This document shows, one piece after another, positions 8,800 through 17,318 of a DNA stretch of 64,000 nt. The position numbers and the translations under genes are program-made. The number at the start of each line of letters is the position of its first letter. Position 1 is the stretch's first letter. Source of the DNA: Streptomyces sp. 11x1 (GTDB lineage: Bacteria; Actinomycetota; Actinomycetes; Streptomycetales; Streptomycetaceae). Where the stretch lies: contig NZ_CP122458.1 of the NCBI RefSeq assembly GCF_032598905.1, forward strand, positions 5,419,001 through 5,483,000. Reading direction: 5' to 3'. The notes under the pieces were generated by a model that saw only the letters and a list, made by a program, of their open reading frames with translations, was not told the DNA's origin and did not search any database.

Positions 8800-9024
8800 T
8801 CAGCGGCGAAGCTTCTTGCGCACCCACAGAGCCCCGATCACGCCGCCCACGACCATCAGGTACACAGTCACGGGCCCGTCGTTCAGCAGGAGACCGGGCA
8901 TCGCGATCACAGCCACGATCAGCAGCCACCCGCACCCAGCCGTGGCGAGGTGAGCGCCGTCAGGGCGGGGTTGCTCGTTCTCCACGGTTCTCCATTCGAG
9001 GCTCTCGCCAGCTGACTCACGCAT
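8800..9024 (-). CDS. small two-helix membrane protein
   Basis: The 74-residue protein has two hydrophobic segments (GCGWLLIVAVIAMPGLLL and VTVYLMVVGGVIGALWV) and a basic C-terminus (RKKLRR). The loop carries NDGP. I recognise no family. A weak GGGAG lies about 12 bp before the ATG. It lies downstream of, and in the same orientation as, the secreted-protein gene interrupted by IS256, so it may have been the second gene of that unit. Confidence 0.5.
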   Translation of the reverse strand: MRESAGESLEWRTVENEQPRPDGAHLATAGCGWLLIVAVIAMPGLLLNDGPVTVYLMVVGGVIGALWVRKKLRR

Positions 9025-9193
9025 GCGACTTCACGGCTCCCAACGGTACGCCGTTCGGCACGTGACGGCAGGTACAGGCCGGCTATGCGCAGTGGATGAC
9101 GGCCGTCTGGGAGAAGACGTTGTGATCGCCCCAGGTACCGTTGCTGTTGCGTAGCGTGGCGTTACCTATGTTGCTGCGGTATCGCCAACCGCT

Positions 9194-10609
9194 GAGCAAT
9201 GCTCAGGACTTGTGGATCGGTCTTCGGGGCGGGACGCGAAGGGCGTACCTTCCCGAGTGATCTACAAGTCACCGAGTAGAGGCCCGCGTTCGCAGCGCGG
9301 GTCGGGAAGGCACGCCCGTGCTCAGCGTAGTGAATGCCGACGGCTCGACCGAGTCCGGCTCCCTGATCGACGAGATCGTCCGTGAGGGCGCCCGGCGGAT
9401 GCTCGCCGCCGCGCTGGAGGCCGAGGTCAACCAGTACATAGCCGAGTTGGCCGCCGAGACGGACGAGGCCGGGCGGCGCCTGGTGGTCCGCAACGGCCGT
9501 CACCGGCCCCGCACCGTGACCACCGCCGCAGGTCCCGTCGAGGTCACGGCCCCGCGCGTGAACGACAAGCGGGTCGACGCGGCCACCGGCGAGCGGATGC
9601 GGTTCTCCTCGAAGATCCTGCCGCCGTGGTGCCGCAAGTCGCCCAAGGTCAGCGAGGTACTGCCGCTGCTCTACCTGCACGGACTGTCCTCGGGGGACTT
9701 TGTGCCCGCGCTGGAGCAGTTCCTCGGCAGCTCGGCCGGCCTGTCGCCGGCCACCGTGACCCGGCTGACGAAGCAGTGGAGCGACGACCACACCACCTTC
9801 CAGCAGCGCGACCTCACCGAGGCCGACTACGTGTACGTGTGGGCCGACGGGGTGCACCCCAAGGTCCGGCTCGGGCAGGCGCACTCCTGCGTCCTGGTGC
9901 TGATGGGCGTGCGCCTGGACGGCACCAAGGAACTGATCGCCCTGGCCGAGGGGCTGCGCGAGTCCACCGAGTCGTGGGCCGACCTGCTGCGCGACTGCCG
10001 CCGCCGGGGCATGCGCGATCCCGAGCTGGTCGTCGGCGACGGAGCGATGGGCCTGTGGAAGGCACTGGCGGAGGTGTTCCCGGCCGCCCGCCACCAGCGG
10101 TGCTGGGTCCACAAGGCCCGGAATATCACGAACGCCCTGCCGAAGTCCGCGCAGCCAGGCGCGACGAAGGCGATGCAGGAGATCTACAACGCCGAGGACC
10201 GCACACACGCCGAGAAGGCGATCGAGGCGTTCGCCAAGACCTACGGCGCCAAGTTCCCCAAGGCCCTCGCGAAGATCACAGAGGATCGCGACGAGCTGCT
10301 GGCGTTCTACGACTTCCCCGCCGAGCACTGGATCCACCTGCGGACCACGAACCCGATCGAGTCGACGTTCTCCACCGTCAAGCTCCGCACCAAGGTCACC
10401 CGCGGCGCCGGCAGCCCGGCCGCAGCCCTCGCAATGGTGTTCAAGCTCGTCGAGTCTGCCCAGGCCCGCTGGCGCGCAATCCGAGGAGCCCACCTCGTCG
10501 CCCTGGTCCGCGCGGGCGCCACGTTCGAGAACGGCGTCCTGGTCGAGCGTTCGGAGGCCGCCGCTGCCTGATCACACGTCACCCGAACCACAACTCTTGA
10601 CAATTACTC
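9194..10609 (+). mobile_element. IS256-family insertion sequence, complete
   Basis: The ends are imperfect inverted repeats: GAGCAATGCTCAGGACTTGT at 9194 and, reading inward from 10609, GAGTAATTGTCAAGAGTTGT. About 21 of the first 27 bases match. A perfect 9-bp repeat CCAACCGCT flanks the element (9185-9193, 10610-10618), consistent with the 8-9 bp duplications of the family. The transposase is intact. Confidence 0.93.
9318..10571 (+). CDS. IS256-family transposase (mutator type)
   Basis: The 417-residue product from a GTG start has the family hallmarks: the N-terminal LIDEIVREGARRMLAAALEA, the first Asp in YVWADGVHPKVR, the second in VVGDGAMGLWKAL with RCWVHKARNI following, and the Glu in TTNPIESTFSTVKLRT. 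Length and domain order match full-length members (about 400 residues). GTG is the first start after the left inverted repeat. Codon use is like the host, and no frameshift is seen. Confidence 0.93.
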   Translation: MLSVVNADGSTESGSLIDEIVREGARRMLAAALEAEVNQYIAELAAETDEAGRRLVVRNGRHRPRTVTTAAGPVEVTAPRVNDKRVDAATGERMRFSSKILPPWCRKSPKVSEVLPLLYLHGLSSGDFVPALEQFLGSSAGLSPATVTRLTKQWSDDHTTFQQRDLTEADYVYVWADGVHPKVRLGQAHSCVLVLMGVRLDGTKELIALAEGLRESTESWADLLRDCRRRGMRDPELVVGDGAMGLWKALAEVFPAARHQRCWVHKARNITNALPKSAQPGATKAMQEIYNAEDRTHAEKAIEAFAKTYGAKFPKALAKITEDRDELLAFYDFPAEHWIHLRTTNPIESTFSTVKLRTKVTRGAGSPAAALAMVFKLVESAQARWRAIRGAHLVALVRAGATFENGVLVERSEAAAA

Positions 10610-11512
10610 CCAACCGCTCGTGGTGAGCCGTGAACACTCGAAGTGCAAGACCACCGGGAACGTCCTCCCCCGCTTGTTCGTGTAACCCCGGTTGTCCTTG
10701 GTTTTCCAGATGCCCAGCCCGTGGTACTGGCGCAACTGCGCGGAGAAGTTCCCTCTGCCCGTCTGGTTGCAGAGCATCGAGGCTTCAGCCTGTATGTGGA
10801 GGGATCCTCCGTGCCGACGCGGGGCCCTGGTCTGGGTGAGCTGGCACTTGGGCTTGGCTGCCGCGATGGCGCGGAGCGGGGAGTGTGAGGCGCTGATCCC
10901 TTGGTCGTCGACGGTACGGGCCCAACGCACCAGCGTCTCGACGCTGTAGGCGTTCTGCTCGGTGGTGGCCGGGGCCTCCCACTGGGTCAGTTGGCCGTCC
11001 TTGGACAGCGTGCTCACTCTGATGCCGTCAGCACCCACGGCGGTCATCAGGTGGCTTCCATTGGGCAGAGTCGTTGTGCTCGTCTCGTCACCGTCCGAAG
11101 AAAGCACCGAAGACGGCACGTCGTTGTGCACGGTCAGGCGCGTGATGTTGAGTGGGTGTGCGTAGTTCCCATCTCCGAGGCTGAACGTGAGCGTCTGACC
11201 CAACTCTTCGTACTCCTCCACGCTAGGTGCCTGGAAGAGCTCCAACCCGGTGGTCTCGGTCATTAGGTCAGTGAGCCTCTGGACGCTGGCGCCTTGCGCG
11301 GGTGCAACTTCACCGACGGGAGCCATGGACTGAGGGTCTGTGCCACCTTCACTCGCGTATTCGGATGGGCTGACGATCTGCGGCCCATTGGACGGTTCGG
11401 CCTTCAGGGTGCTGTCGGTCGCGAGAGCCCCAGTAGTCGAACCAACTGCAAGGGTGGCGGTGACGAAAGCGATGGCACCCGTTCGGGCAGCCCAGCGCAT
11501 CGTGATCTTCAA

Positions 11513-11974
11513 GTTGCTTTCTCCTCCGTAGAGTTCGGCCGACCGTCATGCGGCGCTGGTCATGCGTCGACGGCTTCGACCGCTCGGAGGGGAGCGTAGG
11601 TGAAGACTCCGCGAAGAGCTCGTGAGATTCGAACATCTTGGCGTGTCGCGCTATCTTCGGTGGCTGCTTTCGGCCAGCCAGGGCAATTAGGTGCTGCTCG
11701 GAGAGGTCGTTCGGGCCGTGTGAAAGCCGCGCGGTGGTGACCCGCCCGCACAAACATGTCCTGTGGCGTGCGGCACGGAGGCACCGGCACGGCTACTTCC
11801 AGTCATCGGGACAGCCGCGTCGGGGGCGTGCACGGGCGGAGGGGAACGGGCACGACAGGAGGCGCGATCGCGGTCGGGCACGTAGCGGGCACGAGGGCGA
11901 GGACGACGGCGCACGCGGGCCACGCCCATGCGGCTGACCTGCGTCGGAGAAGCGGACGCTCATGATCGCCGAAA
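11513..11974. other. gene-free stretch upstream of the interrupted secreted-protein gene
   Basis: Open frames here are short, overlap each other and resemble no protein I know. The part near 11513 should contain the promoter of the minus-strand secreted-protein gene (a plausible GGAGAAAG ribosome site directly precedes its ATG). The rest, up to the tRNA-Ser fragment, shows nothing recognisable. Confidence 0.5.
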
Positions 11975-12033
11975 GGTCTTGAAAACCGTCGTGGCGCAAG
12001 TCACCGTGGGTTCAAATCCCACACCCACCGCCA
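11975..12033 (+). pseudogene. 3' fragment of tRNA-Ser(UGA), attachment-site scar
   Basis: GGTCTTGAAAACC is a serine anticodon arm with anticodon TGA, followed by a long variable arm (GTGGCGCAAGTCAC), a T-arm (GTGGGTTCAAATCCCAC) and an acceptor end (ACCCACCGCCA). The 5' half (acceptor strand and D arm) is absent; the preceding bases do not pair. Such 3' tRNA halves are what integrative elements leave at their distal end, so this is a likely att site bounding the accessory region to its left. The intact gene would lie outside the window. Confidence 0.8.
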
Positions 12034-12159
12034 TCGGCACGTAAGTGCTGGTCCGAAGGGGTGTCCCGGTTCTGGGGCGCCCCTTTGTGGTGTGTGGTGG
12101 GGTTGCTGGACGTGGGTCCGGGGAGTGCTGCGGGCCGGGTGGGCCGACGGGGCGGGGGC

Positions 12160-12618
12160 TCAGGTCGTGTCGGTGTCGGGGCCGGGCTCTTCCGGTGGGG
12201 TCGATTCGCGGGCCGCGATGATTTCTGTCTCGTACTGGTCGATGACCTGTTCCGCCGTGCGGCCCGTGTACTTCGCCACCTCGTCGACGGCGACGACCGC
12301 CCAGTTCGCCAAGGAGAGTGCGAAGGCCAGGAGTTGGTCGTCGCCGTAGGCTCGCTTGACCGTCAGGAGATACATGAGGTTCAGGTAGGGCACGAGATCG
12401 GGTTCCGAGACCTGGCCCGTGCTCGTGCGCATCAGTTCGATCGTGGTCTCCGTCGCCTCCGCGCGGAGGGGGAGCAGGCGGTCCCGTTCCCGGTGGACCT
12501 CGGCGAGCATTTCCTGGCGGTGTTCCCTGTCGGAGTCCAAGAAGTCCAAAGCGTGCCTCCGGAGCGGCGGTTCGTCGCGCGGGGCCGTGCCCCGACGGAG
12601 CACGTCGGACCACGGCAT
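12160..12618 (-). CDS. conserved hypothetical protein
   Basis: The 152-residue, mostly helical, acidic protein starts at the ATG preceded by GAGGTGCTGAAG (MPWSDVLRRGTAPRDEPPLR). It has no membrane segment or signal peptide. I recognise no domain. Features seen are a central YLNLMYLLTVKRAYGDDQLL helix pair and an acidic Pro/Thr-rich tail (STPPEEPGPDTDTT). The primase-domain gene lies upstream in the same orientation, 76 bp away, so the two may be co-transcribed. Confidence 0.6.
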   Translation of the reverse strand: MPWSDVLRRGTAPRDEPPLRRHALDFLDSDREHRQEMLAEVHRERDRLLPLRAEATETTIELMRTSTGQVSEPDLVPYLNLMYLLTVKRAYGDDQLLAFALSLANWAVVAVDEVAKYTGRTAEQVIDQYETEIIAARESTPPEEPGPDTDTT

Positions 12619-12694
12619 CTTCAGCACCTCAGTTCTTCCAACCACCGGTCCCCCGAAACGCCCGCACCGGTCCCCGCTCCCGTCCACGGTCTGA

Positions 12695-13591
12695 TCACCG
12701 GCCGCCCCTCGACATCCGCGCCGCCGACGCGATCGTCGACCTCGCCTCGCGTTCCGTGAGGCCCGTGCGGACGGCCGCCTCGATCAGGGCGCCCGCGAGT
12801 TCGGGGCCGAGGCCGTTCTCGTAGGCGCGGCAAGCCGCCCAGAAGAGGCGGGTGTTGCGTTGTCCCTCCTGCGCGGTCAGGACGAAGTGGACGAGGCCGT
12901 GGCCGTTGCCCTGGCCGCCCGTCGTCCGGGCGGAGTCCGTGCGCGGGGGCGGCAGCAGGAGGTGGAGCAGCGCCGGAGGACAGGGGGCCGGGAGGAGGTG
13001 GGACGTGCCGGGGGCCGCGGCGTAGGCGCCGTGTTCGGTGCGGGAGCCGGGGCCGACGAGGTAGCCGCCGGCGCCGCGGATGTCGATGCCGGGGGCGAGA
13101 CGACCGGCCGAGTTGGGGACGGCCATGTCGGGCGGGCCGGTGAGCCAGATGTGGCGGCCGCCGCTGGGGGTCAGCACGACCACCGTCTCGGGGATCGTGA
13201 AGAGGTGGCGCAGGGCCAGCTCACGCAGGGCCGCCGAGGAGTCCGTACCGGACTTCGTGTCGAGGTCGACCCCGATCAGGTGGTGGGGGCCGACACCGCA
13301 GGCGATGCCGTAGCCGGTGGCCCACGGGGCCGCGGCGAAGAGTTCGCGGATGCGTCGGGGGTCGGTGGAGGCGTCGTACACCCCGTGACCGAAGCGCCCG
13401 CACTCCCCATGGCATGGGGGCTGGGCTGGGGCGGGGGCCGGTGTGGTGGAGGCGGGAGCGGCGGGGCGGTGGGGGGAGCGTAGGGCCGGGAGCTTGGTGC
13501 GGGACAGGGGGATCACCGCCAGTCCGCGTTCGGCGGCGGAGAGCGCGTGTGCCAGGGCCAGGGTGCTGGCCTGCCGGTCCGTGGTGGCCAT
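12695..13591 (-). CDS. bifunctional primase/polymerase-domain protein
   Basis: The 298-residue protein matches the prim-pol (archaeo-eukaryotic primase-like) N-terminal domain: ALSAAERGLAVIPL, then GYGIACGVGPHHLIGVDLD with the metal-binding acidic motif, TPSGGRHIWL and GIDIRGAGGYLVGPGS. The C-terminal segment (about 225-298) is helical. No helicase domain is attached, which is common for the stand-alone Streptomyces versions. These proteins are usually assumed to act in plasmid or phage DNA priming, but core-genome copies have no proven role. It lies just beyond the tRNA-Ser scar. Confidence 0.85.
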   Translation of the reverse strand: MATTDRQASTLALAHALSAAERGLAVIPLSRTKLPALRSPHRPAAPASTTPAPAPAQPPCHGECGRFGHGVYDASTDPRRIRELFAAAPWATGYGIACGVGPHHLIGVDLDTKSGTDSSAALRELALRHLFTIPETVVVLTPSGGRHIWLTGPPDMAVPNSAGRLAPGIDIRGAGGYLVGPGSRTEHGAYAAAPGTSHLLPAPCPPALLHLLLPPPRTDSARTTGGQGNGHGLVHFVLTAQEGQRNTRLFWAACRAYENGLGPELAGALIEAAVRTGLTEREARSTIASAARMSRGGR

Positions 13592-13981
13592 AACTCCATG
13601 TTCGTACGAGTGTTCGATAAAGGGAAGAGGGTTCGGGGTGTGCTTTCGGCCGTCACGGACCTGTTCGCGGGTTGGCCGGAAATGCGCCGGAACGCTTCAT
13701 CCCTTGTCTCGCTTGATCTTGCGTTCGCCTCTCGCCGCCACCCCGTCTGAACTGGGAGTTCCTTGATCCAAGGGGGTTTATTGACTTGTCATCACGCTTC
13801 AGAGGGAACGGGAGCTTTCGGGGTGGTTCGCCGGGGATTCGGTGGGCAACTCTTGATTCGCGACGTCGAAGAAAGGCCCGAAGGCCCGAAGGCCCGAAGG
13901 CCCGAAGACCCGCACCGAGGCGGTCGGCCAACTGCCCTGGCGCAACCCGTACTTGTGTGAAAGGCCCTGGAGGAAATACAC
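13592..13981. other. intergenic region with promoter space and short tandem repeat
   Basis: This region separates the divergent primase-domain gene and small secreted-protein gene. It contains the 8-bp CCCGAAGG array listed separately and a GGAGGAAATACAC ribosome site directly before the ATG at 13982. No further gene is supported; the long frames across it arise from the repeat and high GC. Confidence 0.55.
13873..13912. repeat. short tandem array of an 8-bp GC-rich unit
   Basis: The unit CCCGAAGG occurs about 4.5 times in a row. The same or a closely related unit occurs between genes at about 42910-42960 and 57400-57780, so it belongs to a dispersed simple repeat of this genome rather than to a gene. 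Confidence 0.8.
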
Positions 13982-14287
13982 ATGGCAAGCATCCGTACCG
14001 CCCGCGTTCTCGCCGCCGTCTCGGCTCTCCCGCTCGCCGCCGCCCTGTTCACCGGCGTCGCGACGGCCGGCAACGGTGCCATTGCGGACAACGGATCGAA
14101 CGCCGGCGTGGCGAACATCGTCGGCAGCGGTGTCGGCCACGACAACAACGGCAACTCGTCGACCTCGCAGCAGCAGGCGAACGGCTCGGGTGCCTCGAAC
14201 CAGAACAACACCGCCCAGGTCAACGGCTCCGGCTTCACGGCCATCGACCAGGACAACGCGGTCGTCAGCTTCACCAACCTCTGGTGA
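13982..14287 (+). CDS. small secreted Asn/Gly/Ser-rich protein
   Basis: The 101-residue protein has a clear signal peptide (TARVLAAVSALPLAAALFTG, cleavage near ATA-GNG) and a mature part of about 70 residues rich in Asn, Gly, Ser and Gln, with no Cys (SQQQANGSGASNQNNTAQVN). The repeated N-G/N-S-G character and Val/Ile alternation (ANIVGSGVGHDN, GFTAIDQDNAVV) could form beta-rich surface fibrils, as in chaplins or rodlins, but I cannot assign it to either family. A strong ribosome site GGAGGAAATACAC supports the start. Confidence 0.75.
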   Translation: MASIRTARVLAAVSALPLAAALFTGVATAGNGAIADNGSNAGVANIVGSGVGHDNNGNSSTSQQQANGSGASNQNNTAQVNGSGFTAIDQDNAVVSFTNLW

Positions 14288-14484
14288 GCCGGCGAGGGCG
14301 GCCGGCGGGCCGGGGGTGGACGGATGAGGTCGCCCCGGCCTCGGGGCCGCCGCCCTCGGACCACGTAGGAGAGTGGGGCATGTTTTGTGGGGTGTGACAC
14401 GCCTGTGCGGCGGTGCTGCGGCATCGCCGCACAGGCGTTTCCCGTCCCACGGCGACCTTGACAGTCGTGGCGGCAGGCCCTCAA

Positions 14485-14501
14485 TCTGACGGACAGTCAG
14501 A
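14485..14501. promoter_or_regulatory. inverted-repeat operator before the MaoC/aldolase operon
   Basis: TCTGAC and GTCAGA are separated by 5 bp and lie 25 bp before the ATG at 14526, between the probable promoter and the ribosome site GGAGGGGG. The size fits a TetR-family dimer site. The regulator is not in the adjacent genes. Confidence 0.5.
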
Positions 14502-14525
14502 AAAGTCGGAGGGGGCTGCGCCACC

Positions 14526-15518
14526 ATGGTCGAGGACCTGTCCGTACGGCTCAAGGCCTACGAGGGGCGCACGGCCGTCCTCGGCGGCCGTGGCAAGGAT
14601 CCCGTCAACTCGCCCATGATCCGGCATTGGTGCGAGGCCATGGGGGACACCAACCCCGCGTACACCGGACCGGACGCCGTCGCGCCGCCGACCATGCTCC
14701 AGGTGTGGACGATGGGCGGACTGAGCGGCCACGAGACCCGCGCACCGGCATACGACGAACTCCTCGCGCTGCTCGACGACGCGGGATGCACCTCCGTCGT
14801 CGCCACGGACTGCGAGCAGGAGTACCTGCGGGCGCTGCGGCCGGGGGACGAGGTCACCTTCGACTCGGTCATCGAGTCGGTGTCGGAGCGGAAGACCACC
14901 AGGCTCGGAACCGGGTACTTCGTCACGACCCGGATGGATGTGCGCGTGGGCGACGAACTCGTGGGCACCCATCGCTTCCGGATCCTCAAGTACGCCCCGG
15001 CCCACGCGCCCCGGCCGTCCCCCAGAACGTCCCCACCCCAGGAACGGCCCCGTCGTCCCCGCCCCGTCGTCAACCGCGACAACGCGGGCTTCTGGGAAGG
15101 CGTTTCACGGCACCGGCTGCTCATCCAGCGCTGTGCCGACTGTGCCACGCTCCGCCTCCCCTGGCTGCCCGGCTGCAACGCGTGCGGTTCGGCCGCGTGG
15201 GACACGGTCGAGGCGAGCGGCGAGGGGGTCGTGTACTCGTACGTCGTCATGCACCACCCGCCCTTCCCGGCCTTCGATCCGCCGTACGCCGTTGCGCTGA
15301 TCGAGTTGGTGGAGGGGGTGCGGATGGTCAGCGACGTCGTCGGGGTGCCGTACGACAAGGTGCGGATCGGGATGCCCGTCCGGCTCGAATTCGCGCGCTA
15401 CGACGAGGAGTTGGAGCTTCCGGTGTTCCGCGCGGGACCCGAGGGGGCCGCGGAGCCGACGAGTCCCGCGGAGCCGGCGGGGCCCGCGAAGGCGGAGGAG
15501 GGGGCGGTGTCGGCGTGA
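14526..15518 (+). CDS. MaoC-type hydratase fused to DUF35 zinc-ribbon/OB domain (ChsH2-like)
   Basis: The 330-residue protein has an N-terminal MaoC-like hot-dog half (about residues 10-160, with NSPMIRHWCEAMGDTNPAY and PGDEVTFDS) and a C-terminal DUF35 module. That module has two CxxC pairs (CADCATLRLP, GCNACGS, about residues 203-223) and an OB fold (GVVYSYVVMHHPPFP). This is the layout of mycobacterial ChsH2, which pairs with ChsH1 as a heteromeric enoyl-CoA hydratase and whose DUF35 part binds the aldolase Ltp2. The next two genes supply those partners. The linker and C-terminus are Pro/Ala-rich. The substrate is unknown: a steroid side-chain or related acyl-CoA. Confidence 0.85.
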   Translation: MVEDLSVRLKAYEGRTAVLGGRGKDPVNSPMIRHWCEAMGDTNPAYTGPDAVAPPTMLQVWTMGGLSGHETRAPAYDELLALLDDAGCTSVVATDCEQEYLRALRPGDEVTFDSVIESVSERKTTRLGTGYFVTTRMDVRVGDELVGTHRFRILKYAPAHAPRPSPRTSPPQERPRRPRPVVNRDNAGFWEGVSRHRLLIQRCADCATLRLPWLPGCNACGSAAWDTVEASGEGVVYSYVVMHHPPFPAFDPPYAVALIELVEGVRMVSDVVGVPYDKVRIGMPVRLEFARYDEELELPVFRAGPEGAAEPTSPAEPAGPAKAEEGAVSA

Positions 15519-15928
15519 GGGTCGAGGCAGGGGACGTGATCCCGCCGTCGGAGATCGAGATCACCCGCACACTCGTCGTCGCGGGGGCCATCGCCTCGCG
15601 CGACTACCAGGACGTGCACCACGATCCGGAGCTGGCGCGGCGGCGCGGGTCGCCCGATGTGTTCATGAACATCCTGACGACGAACGGGCTGGTGGGGCGG
15701 TACGTCACCGACCACTTCGGATCGGACGCCGTCCTGCGCAAGGTGGCGATCCGGCTCGGCGCGCCCAACTATCCGGGCGACACGATGGTGTTGACCGGCA
15801 CGGTCGAGACGGCCGACGGGCCGACGGTCACGGTCAAGGTGATCGGCGACAACGGCGTCGGGCGGCACGTCACCGGCACGGTGACCCTGACCCTGCCCCG
15901 ACCCCTGACCCCGGGGGAGGCGGTGTGA
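15515..15928 (+). CDS. MaoC-family hydratase (ChsH1-like)
   Basis: The 137-residue single hot-dog protein starts at a GTG that overlaps the upstream stop (GTGA). The catalytic Asp and His of MaoC hydratases lie in the segment SRDYQDVHHDPELARRRG, followed by the structural segment SPDVFMNILTTNGLVGRYVT. In the ChsH1-ChsH2 complex only the ChsH1 subunit carries the active residues, consistent with the upstream fusion lacking a full D-x4-H motif. Overlaps of 4 bp on both sides indicate strict co-translation. Confidence 0.88.
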   Translation: MRVEAGDVIPPSEIEITRTLVVAGAIASRDYQDVHHDPELARRRGSPDVFMNILTTNGLVGRYVTDHFGSDAVLRKVAIRLGAPNYPGDTMVLTGTVETADGPTVTVKVIGDNGVGRHVTGTVTLTLPRPLTPGEAV

Positions 15929-17091
15929 GCGTACGGACCAAGGACCGGCTCGGCGGGCGGGCCGCGATCGTCGGCATCGGCGCGACCGACTTCTCCAAGG
16001 ACTCGGGGCGCAGCGAGCTGCGGCTGGCCGTGGAGGCGGTGCGCGCGGCGCTGGACGACGCGGGGCTGGCGCCGGCGGACGTGGACGGCATGGTGACGTT
16101 CACGATGGACACGAGCCCGGAGATCACGGTCGCGCAGGCGGCCGGCATCGGCGAGCTGTCCTTCTTCTCCCGTGTCCACTACGGCGGCGGTGCCGCGTGC
16201 GCGACCGTGCAGCAGGCGGCGCTCGCGGTCGCGACGGGCGTGGCGGAGGTCGTGGTCTGCTACCGGGCCTTCAACGAGCGCTCGGGGCGCCGGTTCGGGT
16301 CCGGGGTACGGCACCGGGAGCCGTCGGCGGAGGGCGTGGCCCTGGGCTGGACGCTGCCGTTCGGGCTGCTCACGCCCGCCTCGTGGGTCGCGATGGCGGC
16401 GCAGCGCTATCTGTACGCGTACGGGCTGACCCCGGAGGCGTTCGGGCACGTGGCCGTGGTCGACCGCAGACACGCGGCGACGAACCCGGCGGCGTACTTT
16501 CACGGCCGCCCCGTCACCCTCGACGAGCATGCCGCCTCGCGCTGGATCGTCGAGCCGCTGCGGCTGCTCGACTGCTGCCAGGAGACGGACGGCGGTCAGG
16601 CGCTCGTCGTCACCTCGGTGGAGCGCGCGCGGGACCTGCCGAGACCGCCCGCGGTGGTGGTCGCCGCCGCCCAGGGCGCGGGCCGGGCGCAACAGCAGAT
16701 GACCGGCTTCTACGACAGCGATCTCACCGGGCTGCCGGAGATGGGCGTCGTCGCCCGGCAGCTCCGGCGTACCTCGGGGCTGGGCCCCGACGACTTCGAC
16801 GTGGGCATTCTGTACGACCACTTCACGCCGTTCGTGCTGATGCAGTTGGAGGAGTTCGGGTTCTGCGGGCCGGGGGAGGCGGCGGACTTCGTCGCCGAGA
16901 ACCGGCTGCCGCTCAACACGCACGGCGGGCAGCTCGGCGAGGCGTATCTGCACGGGATGAACGGCATCGCGGAGGCCGTACGACAGCTGCGGGGCACCTC
17001 CGTGAACCAGGTCGCCGGTGCCGAGCGGGTGCTGGTCACCGCGGGGACGGGGGTGCCCACCTCGGGGTTGGTGCTGGGGACGGACGGGTGA
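15925..17091 (+). CDS. lipid-transfer protein/thiolase-fold aldolase (Ltp2-like)
   Basis: The 388-residue thiolase-superfamily protein begins at GTG overlapping the previous stop. Visible features are AAIVGIGATDFSKDSGRSEL, VHYGGGAACATVQQAALAV, VGILYDHFTPFVLMQLEEFG, and the C-terminal LNTHGGQLGEAYLHGMNGIA with a conserved Tyr and His. In characterised relatives Ltp2 performs retro-aldol cleavage of a beta-hydroxyacyl-CoA and needs the DUF35 partner, encoded here two genes upstream. Together the three genes would hydrate and cleave an enoyl-CoA side chain. No steroid-ring genes are seen in this window. Confidence 0.88.
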   Translation: MSVRTKDRLGGRAAIVGIGATDFSKDSGRSELRLAVEAVRAALDDAGLAPADVDGMVTFTMDTSPEITVAQAAGIGELSFFSRVHYGGGAACATVQQAALAVATGVAEVVVCYRAFNERSGRRFGSGVRHREPSAEGVALGWTLPFGLLTPASWVAMAAQRYLYAYGLTPEAFGHVAVVDRRHAATNPAAYFHGRPVTLDEHAASRWIVEPLRLLDCCQETDGGQALVVTSVERARDLPRPPAVVVAAAQGAGRAQQQMTGFYDSDLTGLPEMGVVARQLRRTSGLGPDDFDVGILYDHFTPFVLMQLEEFGFCGPGEAADFVAENRLPLNTHGGQLGEAYLHGMNGIAEAVRQLRGTSVNQVAGAERVLVTAGTGVPTSGLVLGTDG

Positions 17092-17318
17092 GCGGTGCGG
17101 GCGGGGCGGCTGAGGGGGGCTTCGGGCACTCGGAGGTCCGGGGGGACGGGCGCCGTACACCCTGGGCAGGTGGTTCTCAGGGCTACACCCTCAGTACCTG
17201 GGGGCTGTTCATCCACCTCCAGTAGGTGGGGTCTGCCCCACTCCTACAACCTGAGGGGGATTCGTCTTCGGGACCTGCGGCCGATCCGCCGGGCGGGGCC
17301 CGCTCCTAGCGTGGAGCC

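Larger units (their letters stand above)
9083..11512 (-). pseudogene. secreted protein gene interrupted by IS256 element
   Basis: The 5' part (11512 down to 10610) encodes a signal peptide (RWAARTGAIAFVTATLAVGS, cleavage near ALA-TDS) and a soluble domain. In the present sequence it ends a few bases inside the IS with SGWE-stop. Removing the IS and one 9-bp repeat joins it to 9184-9083 (GWRYRSNIGNATLRN, then SQTAVIHCA-stop), giving a 334-residue protein with paired Cys in the C-terminal domain. I recognise no family. The loss of about 34 C-terminal residues, including Cys, probably inactivates it. Confidence 0.85.

Noticed and set aside
9162..10493. 443-codon minus-strand frame
   Set aside because: It is the shadow of the IS256 transposase, which has all catalytic residues on the plus strand.
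13873..13912. Possible CRISPR-like array
   Set aside because: The repeats are 8 bp and contiguous without spacers, and no cas genes are present anywhere in the window.
13786..14397. Long frames on both strands over the small secreted-protein gene
   Set aside because: The secreted-protein frame has a signal peptide and strong ribosome site; the others are created by the CCCGAAGG array and GC bias.
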